Shown here: piece after piece, positions 1 to 6,702 of the stretch
Layout of the letters: each line of letters starts with the position of its first letter
How positions within the stretch are numbered: the stretch's first letter is position 1
DNA from: GW2011-AR5 sp041645025
GTDB lineage: Archaea; Aenigmatarchaeota; Aenigmatarchaeia; GW2011-AR5
Direction of reading: 5' to 3'
DNA length: 64,000 nt
Assembly (NCBI GenBank): GCA_041645025.1
Contig: JBAZQV010000001.1
Span: 1 to 64,000, forward strand
Notes under the pieces: model-generated
What the model saw: only the letters and a program-made list of their open reading frames with translations
What the model was told of the DNA's origin: nothing
The model's database searches: none
Program-made: the position numbers and the translations under genes

Positions 1-89
1 CCCAGCGTGTCGGTAGGTCGTACGGTTATCGGTTTTTTTGTCATTATGTCCCTGACTTTCATGTATGCTAATTGGATGCGGGCAAATAA

Positions 90-102
90 AAAGTTTAAAT
101 GC
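90..102 (+). promoter_or_regulatory. TATA-like box ahead of the ribosomal operon
   Basis: A TTTAAAT core preceded by an A-rich stretch resembles an archaeal BRE/TATA element. Transcription would start near 120-127, which leaves a leader of roughly 150 bases before the S13 start. The first 267 bases hold no gene that I can support: the reading frame open to 150 has no recognisable content. The leader has a short possible stem, GGCTA with TAGCC around 134-155, but I could not fit it to a known RNA class. Confidence 0.5.
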
Positions 103-276
103 TTTGGCTTTCAACCTATTAGGATAGTAGGGCTAGGGGATTTAGTATAGCCGCTTTGGTGGTAATGTACTTTCTAATTGCTCCGATGAACCTTGCGATG
201 ATATGTCAAAAAGCGAACGTTTTTTGTGCATATATGACCAGCTTGTGTAATACAAGAAAGAATAAGAGTGAAAACA

Positions 277-768
277 ATGGTCCAGGATATCAAAGAGACC
301 CGAAGAATAGTCAGGATATTGACTACTGATATAGATGGTTCTCTCAATGTAGAACGCGCGCTACGAAAAATCAGGGGCGTAAGTTTTATGTTTTCTAAGG
401 CAACATGCATTGCCACTGGCATAGATCCCAGGAGAAAAGTAGGCCAGCTCAATGAGACAGAAGTAAAGACACTTGAGGGCTTTATTAAAAAACCCCAGCT
501 GCCGGCATGGATGCAGAACCGGAGAAAAGATCCAGAGACCGGGGAAAATATGCACATTACGATGGCTGACCTGCAGCTGAAGAAGAGAGATGACATAAAC
601 CTTCTCAGAAAGCTGCGCGCCTATAAGGGAATAAGGCACGAGCTAGGCCAGCCAGTACGCGGCCAGCGCACAAGGAGCAGCTTTAGAACACAAAAGAGTG
701 TTGGTGTTTCCAAGAAGAAAATACAAGAGGCAGCCAAACCTAAACCAAAAGAGGAGAAGAAGAAATAA
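277..768 (+). CDS. rps13: Small ribosomal subunit protein uS13
   Basis: uS13 lies in the head of the 30S subunit and contacts the P-site tRNA and the B1 bridges. The protein has the N-terminal helix-two-turn-helix region (IRGVSF, TGIDP near residues 30-50) and a basic C-terminal tail rich in RGQRTRS, ending in a lysine-rich extension. I place the start at the ATG at 277 because GTGAAAAC precedes it; a GTG at 268 is also in frame. It is the first gene of the operon and is followed immediately by a small unknown gene. Confidence 0.95.
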   Translation: MVQDIKETRRIVRILTTDIDGSLNVERALRKIRGVSFMFSKATCIATGIDPRRKVGQLNETEVKTLEGFIKKPQLPAWMQNRRKDPETGENMHITMADLQLKKRDDINLLRKLRAYKGIRHELGQPVRGQRTRSSFRTQKSVGVSKKKIQEAAKPKPKEEKKK

Positions 769-960
769 ATGGGCGAGACAAAAACAGAATTCCAACTCCT
801 TGACCGTGGCAGAATAGTCGGCACTGTTAGGGTTAGTAGAGAAGCTGTGCTTTCTTACGCGAAGACGCTTGCACAATTCGGTGCATTTTATGTTCCAACC
901 GGCGAAAAGTCTTTTATAGAATTATTCGAGTTGGGTAGGGGAAAATATCCGAAACAATAA
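769..960 (+). CDS. Small protein of unknown function in the ribosomal operon
   Basis: This 63-residue protein starts on the base after the S13 stop codon, and its stop codon lies directly before the ribosome binding site of the next gene. It looks like a small alpha/beta protein with no Cys pairs and no membrane segment. I do not recognise it. Its tight packing between uS13 and uS4 suggests that it is expressed with the translation machinery, but no role can be read from the sequence. Confidence 0.6.
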   Translation: MGETKTEFQLLDRGRIVGTVRVSREAVLSYAKTLAQFGAFYVPTGEKSFIELFELGRGKYPKQ

Positions 961-969
961 GTGATAGTT

Positions 970-1176
970 ATGGAATTTAGATATCGTTTAATCAAAAGTG
1001 ACAGAATTATAGCTGATTATACTGCAGCTTCTGCTACAGAAATTTTTGCTGCAGCTCTTCCTTTGGCAAGGAACGGAACCATAGAAGCAGTTTATATTCA
1101 CAGTCCTGGCGGAGCAAGGAAAGTAAGCGCTGACGGAATAATACAAGGCGCAGGCGTGCGCAGAATAACACTTTAG
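970..1176 (+). CDS. Small protein of unknown function in the ribosomal operon
   Basis: The ATG at 970 follows a GTGATAGTT ribosome binding site that begins just after the previous stop codon, the same arrangement used by S4 downstream. The 68-residue product has a beta-alpha-beta pattern, an alanine-rich middle and a VRRITL end. I do not recognise a family. Together with the preceding gene it forms a pair of small proteins inserted between uS13 and uS4. Confidence 0.6.
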   Translation: MEFRYRLIKSDRIIADYTAASATEIFAAALPLARNGTIEAVYIHSPGGARKVSADGIIQGAGVRRITL

Positions 1177-1184
1177 TGATAGTT

Positions 1185-1688
1185 ATGGGACAACCAAAAA
1201 GGTTCAGAAAGAAATATGAACGGCCAAAGAAGCCCTACGACAAGGCGCGTATAGAGTCTGAAAGAAAGGTTAAGGAGAACTTTGGACTGCGCAGGAAGAA
1301 GGAGATATGGCGAGCCGAGGCCATAGTCAGAGATTTTCGAAGACGCGCGAGGGCTTTGCAGGCAAAGAACAATGAGAGCGAAGAGAGGACACTTGTCGAC
1401 AAGATAAACAAGCTGGGCATTTCCTGCAAGCGGCTGGACGATGTGCTGCAGATAGGGCTTGATGATATACTTTCCCGAAGGCTACAAACGATAATTTTCA
1501 AAAAAGGGCTTGCCAACAGCATGAAGCATGCCAGACAGCTGATTGTGCATGGTCATGTAACGGTTAGCGAAAAGAAAATATTCTGGCCGAGCTACATCGT
1601 TGAAAAAAACGATGAAGATAGAGTAGCCCTTGACCCGCACATTGCTAGCAAGATCTCGTCTTCTACTGAGAAGACGGGATCCGGATGA
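1185..1688 (+). CDS. rps4: Small ribosomal subunit protein uS4
   Basis: uS4 is a primary 16S rRNA binding protein that nucleates assembly of the 30S body. The basic N-terminal half (GQPKRFRKKYERP) is typical of archaeal uS4. An S4 RNA-binding domain follows near residues 95-135 (LSRRLQTII, ARQLIVHGHVTV). The start at 1185 follows GTGATAGTT. The last 10 codons and the stop overlap two perfect hairpins at 1657-1702, so the C-terminal serine-rich tail may have been created by a repeat unit landing at the gene end. Confidence 0.95.
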   Translation: MGQPKRFRKKYERPKKPYDKARIESERKVKENFGLRRKKEIWRAEAIVRDFRRRARALQAKNNESEERTLVDKINKLGISCKRLDDVLQIGLDDILSRRLQTIIFKKGLANSMKHARQLIVHGHVTVSEKKIFWPSYIVEKNDEDRVALDPHIASKISSSTEKTGSG

Positions 1689-1702
1689 ACTTTTGTTCAT
1701 CC
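1657..1702 (+). repeat. Double hairpin across the 3' end of rps4
   Basis: An 8-bp stem (CGTCTTCT with AGAAGACG, loop ACTG) is followed by GGATCC and a second 8-bp stem (GGATGAAC with GTTCATCC, loop TTTT). The rps4 stop codon lies inside the second stem. The GGATCC next to hairpins recurs in the repeats at 13396 and 27177, so this is probably a member of the same intergenic hairpin family. Confidence 0.75.
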
Positions 1703-1737
1703 TAGATGATTAAGGAAGAGGCGAAGAAGGAATAATT

Positions 1738-2130
1738 ATGACGACAAAAGAAAAATGGGGAATAGCGCACATATTTTCATCGGTTAATAATACTATTGTT
1801 CATATAACCGACATAACCGGTGCCGAAACCATAGCGATCGCATCAGGCGGACAGGTTTCGGATAGAGACATGAACAAGGGAAAACCTTTCACCGCCATGA
1901 AGGTGGCGCGAAAGGCTGCGGAAAAGGCTACTGCTTCTGGCATTACAAACCTGCACATAAGAATACGCGCACCTGGCGGAATAAAGGCAAGGATACCCGG
2001 ACAGGGCGCGCAACCTGCTATTCGTGCTTTAGCCCGCGCGGGATTCCGCATAGGTCAGATAGAGGACGTTACACCTGTACCGCATGACACCTGCAGAAAG
2101 AAAGGTGGAAGAAGAGGGCGCCGTGTTTAG
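1738..2130 (+). CDS. rps11: Small ribosomal subunit protein uS11
   Basis: uS11 lies on the platform of the 30S subunit near the mRNA exit. The 130-residue protein carries the family signatures: WGIAHIFSSVNNT at the start, TDITGAET, and the C-terminal glycine/basic segment IRAPGG, PGPGAQPAIRAL-like and RKKGGRRGRRV. It follows rps4 by about 50 bases and its stop codon overlaps the ribosome binding site of the RNA polymerase gene. Confidence 0.96.
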   Translation: MTTKEKWGIAHIFSSVNNTIVHITDITGAETIAIASGGQVSDRDMNKGKPFTAMKVARKAAEKATASGITNLHIRIRAPGGIKARIPGQGAQPAIRALARAGFRIGQIEDVTPVPHDTCRKKGGRRGRRV

Positions 2131-2142
2131 GAGATGATAATA

Positions 2143-2925
2143 ATGAACATAAAAATACTAGAGAAGTCGGACATGAAAATGAGGTTTCTGCTTGAAAAGG
2201 CGAACCCCGCATTTGCGAATGCGCTCAGACGCGTGGCAAAGAACGAGGTGCCTACAATGGCAGTAGAATATGTGGATTTCGAGGAGAACACTTCTGGCAT
2301 GTTTGACGAGCTTTTGGCGCACCGCATTGGACTTATACCGCTAACCTTTGACACAGCGGTTTACAACCTGAAGAACGAGTGCAAGTGCGGCGGAAAGGGC
2401 TGCAGCAAATGCGAAGTTACTCTTGTGCTTGAAAAGCAGGGCCCGTGCATTGTTAAGGCCGGAGACATGAAATCCACGGACGACAGCGTACTGCCTGCGG
2501 ACAAGGATATACCAATTATTGAGCTGCTTGAAAATCAGAGACTGAAATTTGAGGCAGTGGCGCAGCTGGGCCTTGGCATTGATCATATAAAATGGCAGGC
2601 ATCTAATGTTGGTTACCAGTATGTTCCTATAGTAAAAGTTAACAGCGAGAAAGCGGACCCGAAGATAGCCGACATCTGCCCTGCCCATGTCTTTGACAAA
2701 AAGGACGGCAAGGTGAAAGTGGTTGCGGAGGACAAATGCGTACTCTGTATGCGGTGCGTCGAGACCAGTGAAGGGGTATCGGTTTCGGCAGACGATACGA
2801 GCTTTGTATTCAATATCGAATCAGTATCAGGCCTGACGGTAAAGGAAATCCTTAACAAGAGCCTAGACGTACTCGAGGAAAGATCCCAGGCACTGGCTGA
2901 CAACATTAAAAAATCAGTGAAATAA
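2143..2925 (+). CDS. rpo3: DNA-directed RNA polymerase subunit Rpo3 (subunit D)
   Basis: Rpo3 is the archaeal counterpart of the bacterial alpha N-terminal domain and assembles with Rpo11, Rpo10 and Rpo12. The N-terminal dimerisation region is clear (NPAFANALRR, HRIGLIPL). Residues 80-90 contain a CxC-x4-C-x2-C cluster. Residues 179-205 form a ferredoxin-like insert with Cys 179, 199, 202 and 205, enough for one 4Fe-4S cluster. The ATG at 2143 follows GGAGATGATAAT; an ATG at 2134 in the same frame belongs to that ribosome binding site. Confidence 0.95.
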   Translation: MNIKILEKSDMKMRFLLEKANPAFANALRRVAKNEVPTMAVEYVDFEENTSGMFDELLAHRIGLIPLTFDTAVYNLKNECKCGGKGCSKCEVTLVLEKQGPCIVKAGDMKSTDDSVLPADKDIPIIELLENQRLKFEAVAQLGLGIDHIKWQASNVGYQYVPIVKVNSEKADPKIADICPAHVFDKKDGKVKVVAEDKCVLCMRCVETSEGVSVSADDTSFVFNIESVSGLTVKEILNKSLDVLEERSQALADNIKKSVK

Positions 2926-2965
2926 GCCCTTTTTCGAAAAAAGCGCTTGCGGAAAAGAAATTACA
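2926..2965 (+). repeat. Small palindromic repeat (CTTTTCTT family), copy 1
   Basis: The sequence AGCCCTTTTTCG, its complementary half AAAAAAG, and the tail GCGCTTGCGGAAAAGAA nearly repeat at 3031-3067 inside the tRNA-Leu gene. Other copies with the same order of palindrome and GGAAAAGAA tail occur at 3197, 11838, 24812, 30840 and 56913. Confidence 0.7.
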
Positions 2966-3014
2966 GTTAAGAAAAAAATTAAGATTTAAACCTTGCAAGA
3001 AAATATTTGATCAG

Positions 3015-3194
3015 GCGAGGGTACCCAAGAAGCCCTTTTCTAAAGAAAAGCGCTTGCGGAAAAGAACAAGAGCCCTTTTACAGAAAAGGACTTGGGAATC
3101 TGGTCAAAGGGGCAGGAGACGACTAATAATCGTCTGCTAAACTTAAGATCCTGTGGCAGTAGTGCCTACGGGAGTTCAAATCTCCTCCCTCGCA
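3015..3194 (+). tRNA. tRNA-Leu (anticodon UAA) with two introns
   Basis: The acceptor stem GCGAGGG (3015-3021) pairs with CCCTCGC (3187-3193), followed by discriminator A. The T arm is GGGAG-TTCAAAT-CTCCT and the long variable arm is GGCAGTAGTGCC, as in a class II tRNA. The anticodon stem CAGGA/TCCTG encloses CTTAAGA, giving anticodon TAA. Two insertions break the gene. One of about 68 bases lies in the D loop after CCCAAG (about 3030-3097) and contains copies of the palindromic repeat. One of about 24 bases (about 3118-3141) lies just before the anticodon loop and folds into an AGACGA/TCGTCT hairpin. Exact splice sites are uncertain. Confidence 0.85.
3031..3097 (+). repeat. Palindromic repeat copies inside the tRNA-Leu D-loop intron
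   Basis: Two adjacent copies of the AGCCCTTTTCT palindrome family fill the insertion in the D loop. The first ends with the GCGCTTGCGGAAAAGAA tail seen at 2926. The boundary sequences CCCAAG and CTTGGG can pair, which could bring the tRNA halves together for splicing. Confidence 0.7.
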
Positions 3195-3302
3195 TAAGCC
3201 CCTTTCTTAAAAAGAAAGTGGCTTGCGGTCAAAGAAAATATTAAAAAAAGCACCGTCGGAAAATACACGAAAGTCAGTCAAAGAATCATAGGAGTAATAA
3301 TT
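3195..3302 (+). repeat. Palindromic repeat downstream of tRNA-Leu and rpl18e leader
   Basis: Immediately after the tRNA, AAGCCCCTTTCTT and its complementary AAGAAAGTGGCTT form a stem followed by GCGGTCAAAGAAAATATTA, another copy of the small repeat. The rest of the gap holds GGAGTAATAATT, the ribosome binding site of the L18e gene. Confidence 0.65.
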
Positions 3303-3638
3303 ATGCCACATCCAACAGGACCAACGGACCCTAACACAAGGGCGTTGATTGTCAAAATGAAAAAGAAGAAAGAAAAGTTTTACTTAGTTATAGCTAGACA
3401 TCTTGCAAAATCCAAGAGAAGCAAAGTCCCAGTTAATGTAACAAAGATTGGAAAGATTGCGATGGAAAACGATACGGTTGCGGTGCCGGGAAGGGTTCTT
3501 GGATCGGGTGAGATAAAAAAGCCCGTAACGGTTTACGCACTTTCATTTTCAAAGGAAGCGCGAAAAAAAATAACCACATCTGGCGGCAAGTGTCTGCCGC
3601 TGAGCGAGCTTGAGAAAAAAGCGAGGCTTATTGTATGA
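3303..3638 (+). CDS. rpl18e: Large ribosomal subunit protein eL18
   Basis: eL18 is an archaeal and eukaryotic 50S protein related in fold to bacterial L15. Family signatures seen are RALIVKMKK at the start, VNVTKIGKIA, the VAVPGRVLGSGEI motif near residues 58-70, and TTSGGKCLPLSEL at the end. It begins the second half of the operon after the tRNA-Leu, and its last four bases overlap the start of L13. Confidence 0.94.
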   Translation: MPHPTGPTDPNTRALIVKMKKKKEKFYLVIARHLAKSKRSKVPVNVTKIGKIAMENDTVAVPGRVLGSGEIKKPVTVYALSFSKEARKKITTSGGKCLPLSELEKKARLIV

Positions 3639-4033
3639 TAATAAATGGAAAGGGCGCGGTGCTTGGAAGACTGGCATCTTACACAGCCAAAAAGCTGCTT
3701 GCAGGCGAAGAGATTTCAATAGTAAATGCGGAAAGTGTAATAATAACAGGCAATCGCCACGAGATTACAACCGGCTACCTTGTAAAAAGAGAGGTGGGAT
3801 CTCCACAACACGGGCCGTTCTTTCCCACAAAACCGGATTTAATTGTCAGAAGAACGATTAGAAGCATGCTGCCCTACAAGACGAACAAGGGCAGGATTGC
3901 TTTCAAGAAACTGAGGGTCTATGTAGGAACACCGGCGGACATGCAAAATGGAGAGAGCATTGCTGTCAAGACAATCAGAAGCAGTTACATGACAGTTGGT
4001 GATGTGGCTACGCTGCTGGGATGGAGAAAGTGA
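3635..4033 (+). CDS. rpl13: Large ribosomal subunit protein uL13
   Basis: uL13 is an early assembly protein of the 50S subunit. The 132-residue product has the archaeal features: an INGKGAVLGRLAS start, a GNRHEITTGYL segment, the basic GPFFPTKPDLIVRRTIRSMLPYK region and a C-terminal helix. Its ATGA overlaps the rpl18e stop, which implies coupled translation. Confidence 0.95.
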   Translation: MIINGKGAVLGRLASYTAKKLLAGEEISIVNAESVIITGNRHEITTGYLVKREVGSPQHGPFFPTKPDLIVRRTIRSMLPYKTNKGRIAFKKLRVYVGTPADMQNGESIAVKTIRSSYMTVGDVATLLGWRK

Positions 4034-4094
4034 TAATTATCTGCAAACAACCTATGGGTTGTTTGAGATGTCAATCAATGGAGTTGGATTGAAC
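4030..4094 (+). repeat. Hairpin between a displaced ribosome binding site and the S9 start
   Basis: GTGATAATTAT at 4030 looks like the usual ribosome binding site but is not followed by ATG. Instead comes a 9-bp hairpin (CAAACAACC 4044-4052 with GGTTGTTTG 4057-4065) and about 30 more bases before ATGGCTGATG at 4095. Removing 4041-4096 would restore GTGATAATTATG in front of the S9 reading frame, so a small hairpin unit seems to have landed exactly at the start codon. Confidence 0.55.
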
Positions 4095-4526
4095 ATGGCT
4101 GATGAAACACCAAAGAAAAAGAAGAAAATGATGATTGTAATGGGCAAGAGAAAGAAAGCTGTGGCAAGCGCAATTATACAGGATGGCACAGGTGTTATAA
4201 GGGTAAACTCGGCGCTACTTGATGCTATACATCCACGCTATGTTCAGATGCGGCTCAAGGAGCCTATAATTCTTGCCGGCGACCTCGTGAAGAGAGTAAA
4301 CATAGATGTTAAGGTTACCGGCGGAGGCGTATGGGGGCAGGCGGATGCTGCCCGCACCGCGATAGCCAATGCTCTTGTGCGGTGGTTCAAGGACAACAAA
4401 CTCAAAGAGACTTATGTTGATTATGATCGTTCACTGCTTGTTTCTGATCCAAGGAGAACAGAGCCTCACAAACCATCCCGCTCAACAGCAGGACCAAGAA
4501 GAACGAAACAGCAAAGTAAACGTTAA
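4095..4526 (+). CDS. rps9: Small ribosomal subunit protein uS9
   Basis: uS9 sits in the 30S head and its C-terminal arginine touches the P-site tRNA anticodon. The product has GKRKKAVASAIIQDGTG near the N-terminus, the VTGGGVWGQADAARTAIANAL core, and a C-terminal DPRRTEPHKPSRS ending in a basic tail. I chose the ATG at 4095 because the MMIVMGKRK segment aligns with the first beta strand of the family and so is probably coding; ATG at 4140 is the alternative. An insertion appears to separate this start from its ribosome binding site. Confidence 0.93.
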   Translation: MADETPKKKKKMMIVMGKRKKAVASAIIQDGTGVIRVNSALLDAIHPRYVQMRLKEPIILAGDLVKRVNIDVKVTGGGVWGQADAARTAIANALVRWFKDNKLKETYVDYDRSLLVSDPRRTEPHKPSRSTAGPRRTKQQSKR

Positions 4527-4565
4527 ATAATTAGCAATTTGTAAAAGAAAATATAGGTGATTAAC

Positions 4566-4760
4566 ATGCAGATTCCAATTCGTTGTTTTAGCTGCGGTAA
4601 GCCCGTAGGCGGCTTGTGGGAAAAATACAAGGAACGCGTTGATAGAGGCGAGCAGCCGGGCAAAGTTCTTGATGATCTTGGTGTTGAGCGTTACTGCTGC
4701 AGAGCACTGCTGCTTACACACAGAGACATAATCAAGAAGATCGCGAAGTACAGGGTATAA
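4566..4760 (+). CDS. rpo10: DNA-directed RNA polymerase subunit Rpo10 (subunit N)
   Basis: Rpo10 is a small zinc-bundle subunit that helps assemble the Rpo3/Rpo11 platform. The 64-residue protein has the typical Cys-x2-Cys (residues 7 and 10, in RCFSCGK) and the adjacent Cys-Cys pair (44 and 45, in RYCCRALL). The start at 4566 is set by GGTGATTAAC directly upstream. It closes the ribosomal and RNA polymerase operon. Confidence 0.95.
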   Translation: MQIPIRCFSCGKPVGGLWEKYKERVDRGEQPGKVLDDLGVERYCCRALLLTHRDIIKKIAKYRV

Positions 4761-4782
4761 TTGATTCTAGTATTTTTCTGAC

Positions 4783-4792
4783 CTATAAAAAT
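4783..4792 (+). promoter_or_regulatory. TATA-like box of ksgA
   Basis: CTATAAAAAT lies about 25-30 bases before the ksgA ATG with no Shine-Dalgarno site between, the arrangement of a leaderless archaeal transcript. Confidence 0.55.
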
Positions 4793-4813
4793 AGAAACAG
4801 ACAATTTCTATTC

Positions 4814-5542
4814 ATGAACATCAAACAGCTGCTTGCTATTGCCAAAATAGTCCCAAAACCCGAAATGGACCAGTACTTTCTTCAGGACGATTCGATACTG
4901 AACGAGGAAGTTTCTCTCGCCAAGCTAAGCAGCAAGGATACCGTTTTGGAGATAGGCGCGGGCATAGGCAACCTCACTATACTCTTGTCAAAGAAGACAA
5001 AGGTAATAGCAGTGGAAAAGGATTATGCTTTTTCGCACGTCCTGAAGGGCATACAAAACACAAATACAATATTTGGCGATGCGCTGGAATTTCTTGAGTC
5101 TCTGAGAAATGTAGATAAGAAGCCACGTATTGTCACATTTAATAAAATCGTCTCGAATATTCCCTACTCCATTTCACAGCCTTTGCTGCTTGAATTTTTC
5201 AGGCACAAATGGGACATTGCTATCCTGATCGTGCAGAAGGAGTTTGCTGAAAAGCTGATATCAAAGGAAAGACTGGGAATGATAATGTCAGACATCGCTG
5301 AAACAAAAATAATCAGAGACGTGCCTGCTAACGCGTTTTATCCAGAAGCAGTACCTTCTTCTCTTGTCGTTGTCAAACAGAAGAAACTTCTCGACGACAA
5401 ATTCTGGGATTTTCTATGTTCGCTTAAGCCGAACAAGAATGTCTCTAATCAGGTAAAAAAATGCCCCAAAGAACTCGCTATCAAAAAATCCCATCAGCTT
5501 ACCTTGACAGAATTGAAGAAACTCTACACCCTACAGAAGTAA
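4814..5542 (+). CDS. ksgA: 16S rRNA (adenine-N6,N6)-dimethyltransferase KsgA/Dim1
   Basis: The enzyme dimethylates two adjacent adenines in helix 45 near the 3' end of 16S rRNA, a late 30S assembly step. The SAM-binding motif LEIGAGIGN is at residues 45-53, an acidic ribose ligand lies in VIAVEKD, and the catalytic NIPY motif is at 115-118. The usual GQHFL start appears as DQYFLQD. At 242 residues it is at the short end of the family. It is downstream of the ribosomal operon but has its own promoter. Confidence 0.93.
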   Translation: MNIKQLLAIAKIVPKPEMDQYFLQDDSILNEEVSLAKLSSKDTVLEIGAGIGNLTILLSKKTKVIAVEKDYAFSHVLKGIQNTNTIFGDALEFLESLRNVDKKPRIVTFNKIVSNIPYSISQPLLLEFFRHKWDIAILIVQKEFAEKLISKERLGMIMSDIAETKIIRDVPANAFYPEAVPSSLVVVKQKKLLDDKFWDFLCSLKPNKNVSNQVKKCPKELAIKKSHQLTLTELKKLYTLQK

Positions 5543-5578
5543 TGGCGCCAAACTCGTAGGTTAACAGAACCGCGTAAT

Positions 5579-5618
5579 GCTTAAAAGGCGGCCAAGTCGC
5601 GAAAAGCTTAAAAGGCGG
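5579..5618 (+). repeat. Direct repeat of GCTTAAAAGGCGG before the next gene
   Basis: The 13-base sequence occurs at 5579-5591 and again at 5606-5618. TTAAAA in each copy could serve as a TATA box; the second lies 30-35 bases before the start at 5644. It may be a duplicated promoter or operator. Confidence 0.5.
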
Positions 5619-5643
5619 GTCTACAAGATTAGATTGTGATATT

Positions 5644-6372
5644 ATGCAACTAGAAATGCCAACGATAGCGACAACGGATTTGCCCAGTGAAACCGCCAGG
5701 TATGTTGATGAAGCGTACAAAGAAATAAACACTGGAGCAAGGGTTGGAATAGTTGAGGAACGTACTACAGGAAAGGTGCCTATTCACATAGACAGAAAGC
5801 CGTGTTATGCTGGTGTCACTCATTTTGAACCGATTTATACAAAGGATGGATTAGATGTGGAAAGCGTCCGTGTTGGGATAAGCGATAGCCTTCCTACCTA
5901 TATAGATATTGGCAGAAAACGCCTTAATTACAAGAAGCGTGTCGCACGTCACGAATTCCGCCATGTGTTATCTGAAAAATTATTGAGATACATGCATGAC
6001 GTGACTGACAGACAAAGCACGCTTATCATGGAGTCGTATGCAGAGTTTGCTGGAATAAAGGGAGGAACTGAGGACAAGGAAACTGTTTTGCTTACAACGC
6101 CCTATACGCCGGCGGTTAAACTTGGTTACTTTATTGATGAGTTCTACAGAAGCGAAAGAGATGGAAAAACCGGCTACGCCGCTTTCATAAGAGACATACA
6201 GAGATACAAGTCAGCTAAAATGGCTATTATGAATCTAGGAAGAAATATCAAGGAAGCGGTAGACAGAGGAGTAGATGTGGGCGGCAGGACTGAGGCTATA
6301 TACAAATCAGAAGTAATGGATGCTCGTAGAAGGGTCGGTGTTGATATAGCTGCATATCCTATGGCAGCTTAA
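5644..6372 (+). CDS. Putative zinc metallopeptidase-like protein
   Basis: The 242-residue protein has HEFRH at residues 103-107, a match to the HExxH zinc motif, and an ESYAEFAG segment with acidic residues 130 and 134 that could provide the third zinc ligand, as in gluzincin-type peptidases. There is no signal peptide or membrane segment, so it would act in the cytoplasm. I recognise no wider family similarity, and the motif alone supports only a tentative call. The gene converges on a zinc-finger gene with overlapping stop codons. Confidence 0.55.
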   Translation: MQLEMPTIATTDLPSETARYVDEAYKEINTGARVGIVEERTTGKVPIHIDRKPCYAGVTHFEPIYTKDGLDVESVRVGISDSLPTYIDIGRKRLNYKKRVARHEFRHVLSEKLLRYMHDVTDRQSTLIMESYAEFAGIKGGTEDKETVLLTTPYTPAVKLGYFIDEFYRSERDGKTGYAAFIRDIQRYKSAKMAIMNLGRNIKEAVDRGVDVGGRTEAIYKSEVMDARRRVGVDIAAYPMAA

Positions 6373-6584
6373 CTAACAATAATCTTGTTCTTGCCGCGGA
6401 AACCGTCACCAAGCTTTGTTTCGTCTGGTATGTGGCCGCTCTGCAACATCTTCATTTCACGCAGAGTCTGCAGATGCGTTCGGCTGTGAACCTTGAGAGC
6501 ATTCCAGCTGGGAAAAACCTGCTCACATCTCATGCATCTGGCTGTTGATTTTGATTTTTTACGTCTGATAGAAATCTTTCTCAT
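6369..6584 (-). CDS. Small C2H2 zinc-finger protein
   Basis: The 71-residue protein has one classical C2H2 finger: Cys17, Cys20, His33 and His37, spaced C-x2-C-x12-H-x3-H, with the conserved aromatic and leucine core (VF, L). A strongly basic N-terminus (RRKKSK) precedes it. Such small archaeal fingers probably bind DNA or RNA; the target is unknown. It converges on the metallopeptidase-like gene, the two stops overlapping. Confidence 0.8.
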   Translation of the reverse strand: MRKISIRRKKSKSTARCMRCEQVFPSWNALKVHSRTHLQTLREMKMLQSGHIPDETKLGDGFRGKNKIIVS

Positions 6585-6613
6585 ACTGATATTCAGGTCG
6601 GAAATTATTTATA

Positions 6614-6702
6614 GTGAATCCACAAAGGAATACAGACATGATTTGTGGATTCACATATAGCTCACAAGGAAATATAATATGTCATTTTTGTTCCTTGTAG
6701 AG
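6614..6702 (+). repeat. Two long hairpins upstream of rfcL
   Basis: A 13-bp perfect stem (6614-6626 with 6642-6654, beginning GTGAATCCAC) encloses a 15-base loop. It is followed by ACAAGGAA (6664-6671) pairing with TTCCTTGT (6691-6698). The GTGAAnCCA stem with a long A/T-rich loop resembles the fifth hairpin of the element at 48158-48195. The rest of the 6585-6812 gap shows only a TATA-like sequence near 6782. Confidence 0.7.

Noticed and set aside
1..150. The end of a membrane protein gene on the plus strand
   Set aside because: The frame from base 1 to 150 has a short hydrophobic segment, but a TATA-like box lies inside it and the coding pattern is weak.
130..267. tRNA or box C/D small RNA in the leader of the ribosomal operon
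   Set aside because: Partial C-like (CGATGA, GATGATA) and stem sequences are present, but no D box (CTGA) or tRNA cloverleaf could be assembled.
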